Assembly (NCBI RefSeq): GCF_025024155.1
Contig: NW_026251732.1
Span: 1 to 64,000, forward strand
Source of the DNA: Gamsiella multidivaricata
Taxonomy: Eukaryota > Mortierellomycota > Mortierellomycetes > Mortierellales > Mortierellaceae
Reading direction: 5' to 3'
DNA length: 64,000 bases
Shown piece after piece: positions 29,581 to 40,100 of the stretch. The position numbers and the translations under genes are program-made. The notes beneath the pieces are model-generated. The model was not told the DNA's origin, searched no databases, and saw nothing but the letters and a program-made list of their open reading frames with translations. Numbering within the stretch: the first letter of the stretch is position 1; each line of letters starts with the position of its first letter.

Positions 29581-29764
29581 AGGCCATCATCGCTGTAGCC
29601 CATGCAAAAAAATAAAATAAAAGTCGTCCTCTGGTGCAGAAATAAGGTCCAGAATTTAAGATTTCACCGCAAGCTGCGGATTTTCGGAATAAAATAAAAA
29701 AAAAAAAAGGCACTCCTGCTCTCTTTTCCCACCACCAAACGACCTGCACGCAAACTGATTTTTT

Positions 29765-31978
29765 ATGGAAACAAGCAGGACCAAGGCCCATGACGCCCTC
29801 AACCTGCCCGAGATCCGCTCACTGATCGGGCTTTTCCTCGTGGGACACAATGGCGATATCATCTCATGTATGATGGTCAATAAGAGCTGGAGGGCAGACT
29901 TTCGGCGGATCCTCTATCTCAACCTCGTCCTCACAAGGCGCACTATGGGTCCCATCATTCTACCGCTTCAATGGCGTGCCTACGGACCCTACACGCAATC
30001 GCTGTTCATTGAGGAGCCGACCGTGGCCCATCGAGACAACAAGCGCACCAAGACCTATGGGAGCAGCATTGGGGCCAGTCAGAGTAACAAGGTTAAGACC
30101 TCTTTACGGTCATCCGATTACAATCTGGATCCTGCACTGCACTGTCCCAATCTGCTGCATCTCACAGTGAGACTAAGCCCGAAACTCCTACCTTTGTGCT
30201 GCTGGACAAGGCAGGAGGACGCATGGTACGAAGTTGGCGAGGATGGAAATCTCGCAGGGGATGATCAGCACCAGCACCAGCAGTCGATGTTCAAGACCAG
30301 CGCAGTTGTTCGATACGACAGGCAACAAGAGTCCTATATAGTGAGGACCAGCAACCGGATCCTCGCCATGCTGCATTTCCACCCCAAGCTACAGACGTTT
30401 CGCTGGATCGGCTCTTCGGAGACTCACATGGATCAGATCGGCCGATACCTTTTGACCAGGCAACATCAATTTGTGGAACTACAGCTGGAGCACTTGAAGG
30501 CTTCTGTCTCGGAGCTGAACACCATTATCAATAACTGCACGAGATTGCGACGGCTGGATCTAAAGACGCTAGCTTTGAGGGCAGCACCCAACTGGACCGA
30601 TGTGTCAACGAGCACCGCGAACGAGCTTGCACCATTTTTGATGAGCCAATTTGCCGCACTATTCTCACTACCTTTGGCAACATCACCAACGGACTCGGAT
30701 CTGCAAGTGATACCGCGGCAACAACAGGCTATCCTTGACCTGCAAGGTATTGAATCCTTAAAATTAGAGGAGCCACACTTCCCGATGCTGCAGCTTTGTA
30801 TCCACGGTCCGGCGCTTAAACGACTCTGTCTCTCCGACTGCCAATTCCCTACTGGATTCAACAACGCTGTCGGGACAAGCTCCAATCACCAGCAAACCGA
30901 CCCGACTATGAGTACTCCATCCGTGCCCTCAGCTCCTGAATTTGGCGTGTATTGGAACTGTCCGTATCTTGAGACCTACCAACACAATCAGACAAACGTC
31001 CTCTCGTCGGTCTTTGTGAACAACCTCCTGGACTCTTCTCGAAAGACTCTGTCCTCCCTCTCTTTGGTCTCCTATACCATGGATTCGGATTTCGTCACCG
31101 GCCTGATCGACCGCGACCAATGTCGGGTCCTAACGTACCTAAACCTTTCCATGAGCACGTGGATCAAGAGCACGGAAATTCAGCTGTTGTTGTGTCATTG
31201 CACCGAGTTGATCGAGTTCATTGGCCCGCAGGGCGTTCTTTGGGGGGAGGATCTGGCACTGTCGCCTTTATCGTGGACATGTGTTAAGCTGAGGAGGTTG
31301 CAGCTACTCATCTGCCTGGCGAGACCGGATTCTGGAATATGGGAGCAGAGTATGAAGAAAGGACGGAGCGAGGGGCCGTTGAGTTTTCCGCTTCAGGGGA
31401 TTTTAGGGTCGAGATTTGCATTCCCACAAATTGCTGCTGCTTTACAAGAAGCGAGCGGGCAGACAGGAGCAGTCGGAACAGGAGTCGGGAGCGATGAGGC
31501 TGGAGAGATCGTAGAACCAGTCTCGGAGACGTTGATGCGGCTGGAGGATATTCAGAACGCGGTTTATGACCAACTTTCTCGACTGACGCAGCTCGAGTTC
31601 CTGGACCTGACAGGCGGCGGTAATACGTCTTTTCATTTCCTGGTCGAGTACCCACGTGGGATCCCATGGACGCTTGATGCAGGGCTCGATAAGCTACAGG
31701 GACTCGGTCGGATGAGGGAACTGGTTGTTACAGGATGGGAGGAAAAGATGACGAGACAGGAGGCTCGATGGCTGAAGCAGCACTGGCCAGAGCTACGGAA
31801 GATTGTTGACAAGAGTGGGGATTTGGCGCAGGGCGGCACGACTTTGGGAGGTGGGGATGATGAAGATAGGAAGCCGGATGAGGATCGGGTTGTTGGGTGG
31901 CTCGCGTTTGAGATCTGTTTGGCGCAGGAGTGGCCGGAGAGGTTCCCTGGCGCGATCGGGCTGGTAACAGGTGGATAA
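29765..31978 (+). CDS. F-box/LRR protein
   Basis: Single exon, 737 residues. The F-box lies at about residues 10-55 (LNLPEIRSLIGLFLVGHNGD, then MMVNKSWRADFRRILYLNLV). Leucine-rich-repeat-like segments follow, with the pattern LRRLDLKTLAL, LSSLSLVSYTM, LTYLNLSM and LEFLDLTGG. The C-terminus contains MRELVVTGWEEKMTRQEARW and LKQHWPEL, the same closing block as the minus-strand gene at 18563, so the two are paralogues on opposite strands about 11 kb apart. Expected role: SCF ubiquitin-ligase adaptor, target unknown. The leader from the DUF2461 gene upstream is only 184 bp. Confidence 0.8.
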   Translation: METSRTKAHDALNLPEIRSLIGLFLVGHNGDIISCMMVNKSWRADFRRILYLNLVLTRRTMGPIILPLQWRAYGPYTQSLFIEEPTVAHRDNKRTKTYGSSIGASQSNKVKTSLRSSDYNLDPALHCPNLLHLTVRLSPKLLPLCCWTRQEDAWYEVGEDGNLAGDDQHQHQQSMFKTSAVVRYDRQQESYIVRTSNRILAMLHFHPKLQTFRWIGSSETHMDQIGRYLLTRQHQFVELQLEHLKASVSELNTIINNCTRLRRLDLKTLALRAAPNWTDVSTSTANELAPFLMSQFAALFSLPLATSPTDSDLQVIPRQQQAILDLQGIESLKLEEPHFPMLQLCIHGPALKRLCLSDCQFPTGFNNAVGTSSNHQQTDPTMSTPSVPSAPEFGVYWNCPYLETYQHNQTNVLSSVFVNNLLDSSRKTLSSLSLVSYTMDSDFVTGLIDRDQCRVLTYLNLSMSTWIKSTEIQLLLCHCTELIEFIGPQGVLWGEDLALSPLSWTCVKLRRLQLLICLARPDSGIWEQSMKKGRSEGPLSFPLQGILGSRFAFPQIAAALQEASGQTGAVGTGVGSDEAGEIVEPVSETLMRLEDIQNAVYDQLSRLTQLEFLDLTGGGNTSFHFLVEYPRGIPWTLDAGLDKLQGLGRMRELVVTGWEEKMTRQEARWLKQHWPELRKIVDKSGDLAQGGTTLGGGDDEDRKPDEDRVVGWLAFEICLAQEWPERFPGAIGLVTGG

Positions 31979-32577
31979 TACGTAGACACTCGAGTCAAAT
32001 TACTAAGCACCATTTTTCTTTTGTAGTATGTACAAATATATTTTATTTTTGTACAAGCGTGAAGAACGATGGATGAGGACCTGCATTGTCCTTCTTCCGG
32101 AATGCTGGTGTAGTGGTATCTTCTTTGAACTCCAGCGGTGATCGACGATGTTCATAGGAAGCCTTTTGCTTACCGTGGCCCCAGTGTACCGCAGTTGTCA
32201 TTTCATGCTACTGGCCTGAACGCGTCTCGCTTCTCCATGTCCATTGCTCCTATCCAGTGGTCAAATCGATGCGTTGCGCATACATTCTCCATATCGAGTC
32301 GAGAGCAAAAGAAGAAGAAGAAGAAAAAAAAAAGGCTGTTGATGAGCCGCTGGCGTTCAAAGCAACGATGCCGGTTTTTCTTTCTTTTTACCGATTTATC
32401 ATCTATTGCCTTTTCCCACTCTTTTTTTTTCGCCTTTACTCTCTTCACTCGCTCATCATCCACACTCACATCCACACTCACATCCACACTTCTTTCGGCT
32501 GACCAGTACTGGAGTACAGCACTGTACCTTTTCTCTACCATTTCCTTGAGATATTCCCGACTTTCTGACTCTGGATC
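31979..32577. other. Intergenic DNA
   Basis: Contains an AAG/A-rich purine tract at about 32307-32333 and three copies of a CACACTCACATC-type 12-mer at about 32460-32490. Open frames on both strands arise from these tracts. Confidence 0.45.
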
Positions 32578-32817
32578 ATGATCAAGTGCACCAGTGAGGA
32601 CGTTGCATGTCGATATGTCAGTATCATAAAGGAGCTCGAAGACGTCAACAGATCGTTGGAAAGCAGGTGCCGCGAGGCGTTAGCGTATGGCGACCGTGTC
32701 CAGGCTGAGAACACATTGAAGCTGCTGGAGGCGAACCGAAGCCTCGTGGAAGAATACAGTGCTGCACTTGAAGGATTCATGAGGGCGACGAATCGAGCAC
32801 ATATGAAGGGCGGGTAG
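32578..32817 (+). CDS. Small coiled-coil protein, unrecognised
   Basis: A 79-residue open frame without introns. The sequence from residue 14 to 68 is continuously helical in character with heptad-like hydrophobics (IIKELEDVNRSLESRC, then AENTLKLLEANRSLVEEY), unlike translated noise. No signal peptide. AATAAA lies at 33074. A longer minus-strand frame (32535-32780) overlaps it and is judged a shadow. No family recognised; it could be a partner or fragment of a larger coiled-coil protein. Confidence 0.45.
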   Translation: MIKCTSEDVACRYVSIIKELEDVNRSLESRCREALAYGDRVQAENTLKLLEANRSLVEEYSAALEGFMRATNRAHMKGG

Positions 32818-33228
32818 CTGAGGGACGGCTTTTAGGCAATTGAGGTAGGCTATAGCTTGAACAGCTCTCCATTGAACGTCTTTCTCTCTCTCTTAGAGTT
32901 ATATGATCGGATTAATAACAGATTGGCATTCTCAATACTCTGACACTCATCCGATAAACAGGCCTTCCCACTCCCAATCATCTGTCCATCTATCCATTTT
33001 TTTTTCTTTAGTTAGATAGATAGATAGGCCAAGTAGTCATCGGGTTGAGAGGAGAAAGCGAGTCTCTGATGACAATAAAACGAAGCCGACGATGGATTCG
33101 ATTTATCAAGCCGTTCTTTTATTTTCAAAAATGCTCAACGTGAGCTCGATCCAGGACTTTCAACTTTAGGTCCGCCCGCTTTTTTGTTTGAACGCGTAGT
33201 ATCTATCTACGGCGCGCGCGACTTTATG

Positions 33229-33314
<86 letters not shown>

Positions 33315-34142
33315 GGAGAGATTACGGATTGGTGTAGAGGGAAGCGCAGTGTTGCGCATCGTTGCGGTGCAGAGGCGATGGTTAATAGAGGTTTGAAGAA
33401 GGGAAAAAAGAAATGGGCCTGATTCTCTCTCCCATTCTTTTTGCCGTCATTCTATCTTTTCTTTTCCACGTCCTCAAGTTCCACTCCGTCTATGGCTGGA
33501 TACTATCGCACTACTTGATCTCCTCTTCCTGCGATATATAGAGAAACTGATGCGCCTATATGCCAATGAAGCTAAACGGGACCGGGTTGGGTATTATAAA
33601 CACGCGTTTCACACAGTACTTTCGACCCGATTCTCCTGTTTTCCCCCTCCTTGGGTTTGCGTTATAATGTACCAGAGCCGGGTTACCTATCAAAGTATTT
33701 CGTCTCGTAAGTAAGAGCAGAGCGTTGTGTGAATCCCCTGGACCAACCCACGGTATTGATTCTGTGAAAAAATAATAAATCCTTTGGAGACATTTGTCTG
33801 TTGGTCGCCAGAAATAAAATAAAAAAAAGGAGGTGGTTTCTGCCTGTGTTCTCTCTCGCATTTTTTTAAAAAAAAGTCTAGGTTGTTGCTCGACTTTTGA
33901 CGCGTCGCGCGCTACCTTCAAAAAAAAAAAAAAAACCATCAGGATGAGAAGGAATAAAAAGTGAGATTTAGGCAAGACGCGAGTGAAACGCGAGAAGGCC
34001 GGGTGAGACTGGTACCGGTGGACCTTTAGGTATTAAAGGAAGACCGAATCTCCCTGAAGAGAACCCTTTAGAACTCCTACTGCCCCCCTCACCCTCCGGT
34101 ACCACTATACACTTTTGTGAAAGAAAGAAAGAAAGAAAAGAA
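32818..34142. other. Intergenic DNA with long GA microsatellite
   Basis: Holds the poly(A) signal at 33074, the GA repeat at 33231 and AT/A-rich tracts at 33810-33840 and 33921-33935. The last 150 bp include AAAG repeats (34121-34140) just before the LIM gene ATG. No supported gene. Confidence 0.5.
33231..33311. repeat. (GA)40 microsatellite
   Basis: Uninterrupted 81-base GA dinucleotide tract. Confidence 0.97.
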
Positions 34143-35202
34143 ATGTCCTCCAAACCATGCGCTAACTGCAAGAAGACAGTGTATGTCAACGAGAAGATGG
34201 ATGCTGAAGGTCGATGGTACCATCGTAGGTGCTTTAAGGTAAACATGCGGTTAAGACGTTAACGCTCATGTACTCAATTGGATATCCTAACGATATACTA
34301 TTTTTTTTTTCTCCTTCTAGTGTATGGCGCCAAACTGCAATGCTTCGCTGACGCTCAGGTCCTTCCAGATGGCAGCCCTGGATGACTCCATCATTGACCC
34401 CTTGACCCACCGTCCGCTCAAGGCCCTTGTGTGCAAGGACCATATCCCTATGCTTAAGCATTCGATCAACAAGGATGCCCTCTCGCTCAAACACACTACC
34501 TCAACACCTCGACCTACCATCCCCGGTCTTCACCGGTCCATGATGGGCAGCCGTGGTCTGGAGTCTAAAGATGAGGATTTTATGGAGGAGCAGGATAACA
34601 CAAGGCCGTTCTCGCCAAGATCGCTGGACCAGGGATCCCATGCTGAGATCTTTAAATCGCTCGGAACTGAAAATATAGCCAACAGTGAGGAAGAAGATAA
34701 TGTGGATAGTGAGTATTCGGCGCCGACGACAACGCTTCCTAAATTCGTACATGGCCGCTTTACGGTGTCGAGGGTCTCGGATCCAGTAACGGCGTCGCAT
34801 GTGGAAGCAAAAATGGCACAGGATCCGAATAAGGACGATGACTCGTTCAGGAATATTCCTGTTCACCACAGCGATTACGAGCATAAGGACGGACACACCG
34901 CCATGGAGGCAGAAGATGGGAGCTGGGACGACGATGGTGATGACGACGATAACGAGGAGGAGGATCATAAACAAGAGCGCGTATTCTCGATGAAGAGGGG
35001 TGATGCCGAGGACGCGACTGAGCAAGAGCAGACAGCTTTAGGGGATATGACGTTTAGCTCCAAGTTGATGGAGCACATGAAGCATGGACGCAGCGAGAGC
35101 AAGGAGGCTGTTGAGGATAGCCCTAAGGCTGTCAATGACGATGAGTGGGATGCTATCCCGACGGACAGCTATAGCCGATGTGAGATTATTGCTGGCATGT
35201 AA
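34143..35202 (+). CDS. Single-LIM-domain protein with acidic tail
   Basis: Model: join(34143..34238, 34321..35202), 325 residues; 82-nt phase-0 intron, donor GTAAAC, acceptor TTCTAG. The N-terminus has C6-x2-C9-x17-H27-x2-C30-x2-C33 then C38 and, after a gap, C70-x2-H73: the eight ligands of a LIM double zinc finger, with wider spacing than usual in the second half (C33-x4-C38). The splice junction falls between Lys32 and Cys33, so the finger is only complete in the spliced product. The remaining 250 residues are low-complexity and acidic (DDDGDDDDNEEED near 220). LIM domains bind proteins, often in cytoskeletal or signalling assemblies; the partner here is unknown. Confidence 0.75.
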
Positions 35203-35500
35203 AGATCTATCATCCTGCTCTTCTTCCTCCTAGCCTTCATTATTTATTCATATTATTGAACATCTCTCTGTACTTTTGCTTCACATTGTAGTTTATTGAA
35301 GTGTAGCATGGTGAGTCTAGGATGGTTTATACATATTTTACATGACAATAAAACAAATAAGCAGGGTTCTCCATTCCACAGCGGAGGAATATTAAGAATT
35401 GTACAGAATAAGAGTTGTACAGAGTAAGAGCAAAAGCATTGTTGGATCTATCGATTACAGTGCTTCGTGGGTGTTTGGTGATTCCAAAAGTCCTAGTCGA

Positions 35501-36635
35501 TTAATTGCTGGGCGAAGACGATGCAGATGTGTCGAGCATGCGCTTGAACATGGATCCCCACGTGTCTGCAGCTGAAGGTATCACGATCTAAGCGACACAG
35601 AAGAACAACTGAGGTTAGTCCGAGATTCAACCCAGATTGTTACCCGTCGCATCAATGGCGAAGCAGTGCATTACCTGATATGGGAACGGATTTCCGTCAC
35701 TGGTGGTGATGGGCGGTATATGGTCCTTGCGCTCATTGACTGTCCGCAGAATGTTAAGAAACAAGGACGACAGTGCCTTTTCCATGTTCTTGATCGATCG
35801 TTGCTTGTCTATTGATAGTTTCATAAAACAAACGTCGGGTCATTGAGTGGTCAGAGTGATATCGATCCTTGTTGTAGGATCCAGGGGTGGTATTTCCTGC
35901 GCCCCCTCACTTCTTGAGGGCACTTTGAAGAAAATGTCCTGAGAGCTACCTTTCTCGTTGGTGTTGGTGACAATGTTGATGGTAATCGCCCATTGCTCCC
36001 AGCAGACTTCTGACGATGTAGAACTAAACCATGCTCGCTTTGTCCGCTTTTCGTAGAACATAACTCCGATCTATGAGTAGACCATTATATGACAGAAAAG
36101 AGATTGTGTGTTCGGAGTGAATTTCTGAACAGCAGTTGTGCTTGACAGATTTTTTTTTCTTTTTGCTCATATGATCCATACCTGTCCTTTGCTATGCGGA
36201 TTGACGTCCGCAGCTTTGATGAAGGCTGCAATCTTTTCCTCGACCAGCCTGTCGACTTCGTCGTCGTCAATGATAGGCTAGAGAGCGTAGTAACAGATTT
36301 CAGGTCAGACCACATTGCTCTCTTGCTTGCTTAAAGTCCAAACGCAGTGAACGGATCCATGCTGGATGTCCTTCTTACGATGGTCAGATCGAGAATATCC
36401 ATGTCCTTTGGTTTGATGTTGGCAAAGACGCGGTGAAAGAGGATAGTGTGCAATATGGCCCGCAGTGCGTCCTTGAGCAATAGCCGCTCGACGGTCTAGT
36501 CCAGGATATACAAGACAGTTAGACAAGCTGAGTAGTTCCGTTGAGGACAGCTCCTTCTAGTGCAATGCGAATACGATGGCGCAATATATCCGATACCAGT
36601 TCCACCGGGAAAGTGACAGGCTGATAGTGACTCAT
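35501..36635 (-). CDS. ATG101: Autophagy protein Atg101
   Basis: Model: complement(join(35501..35587, 35675..35808, 35950..36070, 36182..36277, 36379..36495, 36597..36635)), 197 residues, close to the family length (about 200-220). Atg101 is a HORMA protein that pairs with Atg13 in the Atg1/ULK1 autophagy-initiation complex of organisms other than budding yeast. Exon 2 gives LKDALRAILHTILFHRVF, the family N-terminal helix; exon 3 gives EVDRLVEEKIAAFI; exon 4 gives MFYEKRTKRAWFSS with the Trp-Phe of the WF finger (about residues 98-99) and CWEQWAITIN; exon 5 gives VNERKDHIPPITTSDGNPFP and YQ. Five short introns (about 86-141 nt) have good GT/AG ends. It is divergent to TSC1, 550 bp away. Confidence 0.88.
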
Positions 36636-37185
36636 GGCGGCAATGAGTTCAGAGCAGAGTTGGATGAAATGATAGCGCTGGAGGGTTTAGATGGAATGAG
36701 TGCCGATCGACCGCAGAAAGGAATGGGTGGTTTCGGTCGAGGTGGTCCTTCCAATGAGTTGTCGATAGACAAGAGGTGTAACAAGGCATTTTCTATTATT
36801 TTTTTGCCATCTTCGCCCTCAATGGTGACCAGAAGAGGACTGCTCGAAGAGTGCACGGGCAAGTCACCTTGAGGGCCTAAGCCGCGTTAGAAGGATGCAG
36901 ACGTGCACAGAGACGAGCTTGACAGCTCCATAAAACCTTGCTCCTTTCATTCATTCCTTTTCCTGCACCTCCACCATTCCACCATTCCTCCTTCCTCCTT
37001 CTCTAATTCATCTTCATCTCCATTTACTTCGCCATTCCTTCATTGCATCTTTCACTCCGTATTCATTCTTTCAAGTTGCATAATCACCAAGCACGCATCG
37101 CCATCCCCTAACGGCCGCCAACCGTTTATCGACCCTTATCCGCCACTAAAAGGCAGGCAGAACCTGAGTGTAGCCAAGAGTCATC
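36636..37185. promoter_or_regulatory. Shared divergent promoter region of ATG101 and TSC1
   Basis: The two start codons face away from each other across 550 bp. The TSC1-proximal 250 bp is strongly pyrimidine-rich (TTCATTC/CTCC stretches at 36940-37075), typical of a fungal leader. Open frames on both strands at 36576-36872 have no family features. Bidirectional use is inferred from geometry. Confidence 0.5.
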
Positions 37186-40100
37186 ATGTCGAGTTCGGCA
37201 CCGACGGTCAAGGACCTCTATAAGACCATCACCGCAGACTTCACCGCGTATCTTTCCAAGGACAAACCAAGGGAACAGGAATCGTCGCGCGAGACTCTTC
37301 AACAATACCTCGACCGCTTTATTAAGAGCAACAGCGCCAGTACCGCAAGCACAGGACACTCCGGTGGCCATAGCCATGCCTCGACTCCTACAACCTCATT
37401 TAATGCTGGCGGACATACTCCCTCCTCAGCAGCGCAGGTACTCGGCAATGCTGCCGCAGGAGGAGTTACACCAGGAACTTTATCCAACGTGGACTCCCCT
37501 AATCCAGTAGCTGGATCCTCTACAGCCCCGGTCGCTGCTGGTCAGCGATACGCGAATGAGCTCTGGTATCAGTCATTGACGAACAATGCTATCCTGCAGC
37601 ACTCCAACAATCTCCCGTTTGCCTTCCACCGTCTCAGCCAGACCGCGTCAAGTGTTGGTTCACCATCCTCGTCTGCGCCTGCATCTCAAAATGCCTCAAC
37701 GACTGGCTCACCTGTTATCGGAGGAGGTCAAGGTGTCACGCATCCAGCCACACCAGCACTAACGGTAACGACACCCAATACCGGACCTAATAACAGCTCG
37801 CAGTCCTCACAGACAGCGCACTCGACATCGACAGCAGCATTCAACGTCGCAAACATACCCGTCAGCTCTCCCTTGGCTGCTCAAAGATTCTCAGCACATC
37901 TGATTACGATGTTCACGCAACACAACGTGAGCGATGCACCGATTGCAGACGTTGCGACTCGGATGATTGTCTACCTCACGCATCTGTTGCCCTTCTTGAC
38001 ACCACGCCTCGTCATCACGGATTGGTGGGATCGATTGATACAACCGTGCCTGCAAGGAGAGATCAAATTGGAAAAGGATGCAATGAAGTCGTGTAGAGAC
38101 CTTGTGACGGAATGCATGATTCGGGACAACATACTAGACAGCCATGGTTCTGGAACTGGATCGCTACTGGTCGCTGGAGACGAAGAAGGTCAACTAGGGA
38201 CATCTCTGGCAAAGGCGGCAATGCCTGTCTCACAATTTGTCCTTCGAAAATACATCAGAGCAGCGCACAGACTAAACCATCGACTTTCGGATGAAGATTA
38301 TATCGAAAAGGAGCTGCAGGCTGAGGGCATAAGTGGATTCTCGTTGCGAGCGAACGCAAGCCGTGCAGGACATGGCACATTACCGACAGGATCAGTGTTC
38401 ACCCCTTCCTCCTCACCCTCGGTGGAATACACTACAACGGATCTGGAGCGTCAGCAGCAACTTCTTGCAAAAGCGAGGGCAATCATCCGGCGAAAGAAGG
38501 ACTTCTTGGTCAAGAATCTAGAGGTCATTCTCTTCACGTACGGCGGTAATGTAGGACGCGTCAAAGACTTTTTCAGCTGCCTCTACACGTACTTTGTGGG
38601 CGCACTCTATCGACCAGAGATCCTGGGGTTGCTCTGCCAATTCATCAGGCGGCAGGTAAGGCGGTTGTTTTTGCAATGGAGGACGCTCAATGAACATGAC
38701 CAAGAACCAGTGTATGATTTCTCACCGTATCCATACTCCACATGACGGTCCAATAGCGCGTTCATTTGCACCAGATCTTGGCTACGCCATTGTTCGACTC
38801 TCTATTGTTCTCTTTGAAGGTATTTTTTTTTTGGCTTGGCTTGGCTTGGCTTGGCTTGGCTTGGCTTGACTTGGCTTGGTTTGGTTTGGTTTGGTGTATC
38901 ACTGCTACGTACACTTGTCATACTCGCAGCTAACCATGCACTCTTTGAATCGTCAATAGTACGACACATCGCCTCTGATCGTGTCCCTCGGCCTGATGAC
39001 GTTGATTATGCTAATGCCAAGGATCCCTGCGGCCCTGAACGAAAGACTCCCAGATCTGTTTCTGATTCTGAGTAGAATCCTTTGTTGGCCCCGATCTCGC
39101 CAGCAGCTGATGGCGGTGATGAACCAGAGGAACCAAAACGGGGCAAATCTGACCGGCCAGACGATACAGTCCTTTGACGAGTTTGACGATGAAGGCCCTA
39201 AGGCTGATGCTACCGGCAACAATATCAACGACGCAAGCAGCGACAAAGGCGAGGGGTCGGCGTTCATGATGGCACACGTCGAATTTGAGGATATTTCATT
39301 GTATAATCACGGCATTCGCTGGCGCCGATATGGTATGGATATAGTTTACAAGTGCACTATGCAGGTGTGGTCAGGCAGCGGTATATTAAACACCTTTTCC
39401 CTTAAAATTCTAAAATAACCGCAACTCGTATTAGGTCCTGCTTTGGCTGGTGGATCGACAGAGGGCGCACCAGATCCGACCGCTATTTTCTCATTCCTCT
39501 ACGGACTTTTCCCCTGCAACCTTCTCAAATTCTTGCACGGCCCTCGTGTATACATGAAGCAAGCTCATTCACCCATAGGATCACCCCGACAGAGCTCGGG
39601 GTCGCAGGTCGGAGAAGGCGACTCTGCAGAAAGCGACACTGAGACTGGAGCCATGTACCCCAAGGATGCGAACGACAAAGCATTCCATATCGATGAGGAT
39701 CTGTTGAAATCAAGGGTGCAAGCGCTCCTCAAGCGACATTCTCTTCACCCGGATTTGTTGACGCTTACGTCCGAACAAGAAATCGCGAGCAAAGCGAGGT
39801 GGCAGAAATTGGAGCCAATGGAGATTGTCGCCATGTGCGTCGGGCTGGATGTCTGGAGTGCGGGAGGACAATTCGGTACAGGACCTGTTTTGCGGTCGAT
39901 CGAAGAGGATCGCAAGGGAACATATCATCAGGATAGCGGTGAAGACGACGATGACAACGAGATGGTGCAGAAGGAAGATGGAGGCGGAGCACACACAGCC
40001 GTTTTTGCTACTGCAAGTAATGAGAAATCAGTCAAGCCCAGTCCAGTCCCTGATGTGAAGGCACAGGATCATTCCCTACAATCGCAGGCTCTGACCTCGG

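Noticed and set aside
33184..33396. Frame encoding an Arg-Glu repeat protein
   Set aside because: It is a translation of the (GA)n microsatellite with no other support.
36576..36872. Frames on both strands between ATG101 and TSC1
   Set aside because: No family features and they overlap the first ATG101 exon; treated as divergent promoter and leaders.
38656..38745. Continuation of the first TSC1 frame to the stop at 38743
   Set aside because: The sequence after GTAAGG is intronic; splicing at 38655 joins the next family block.
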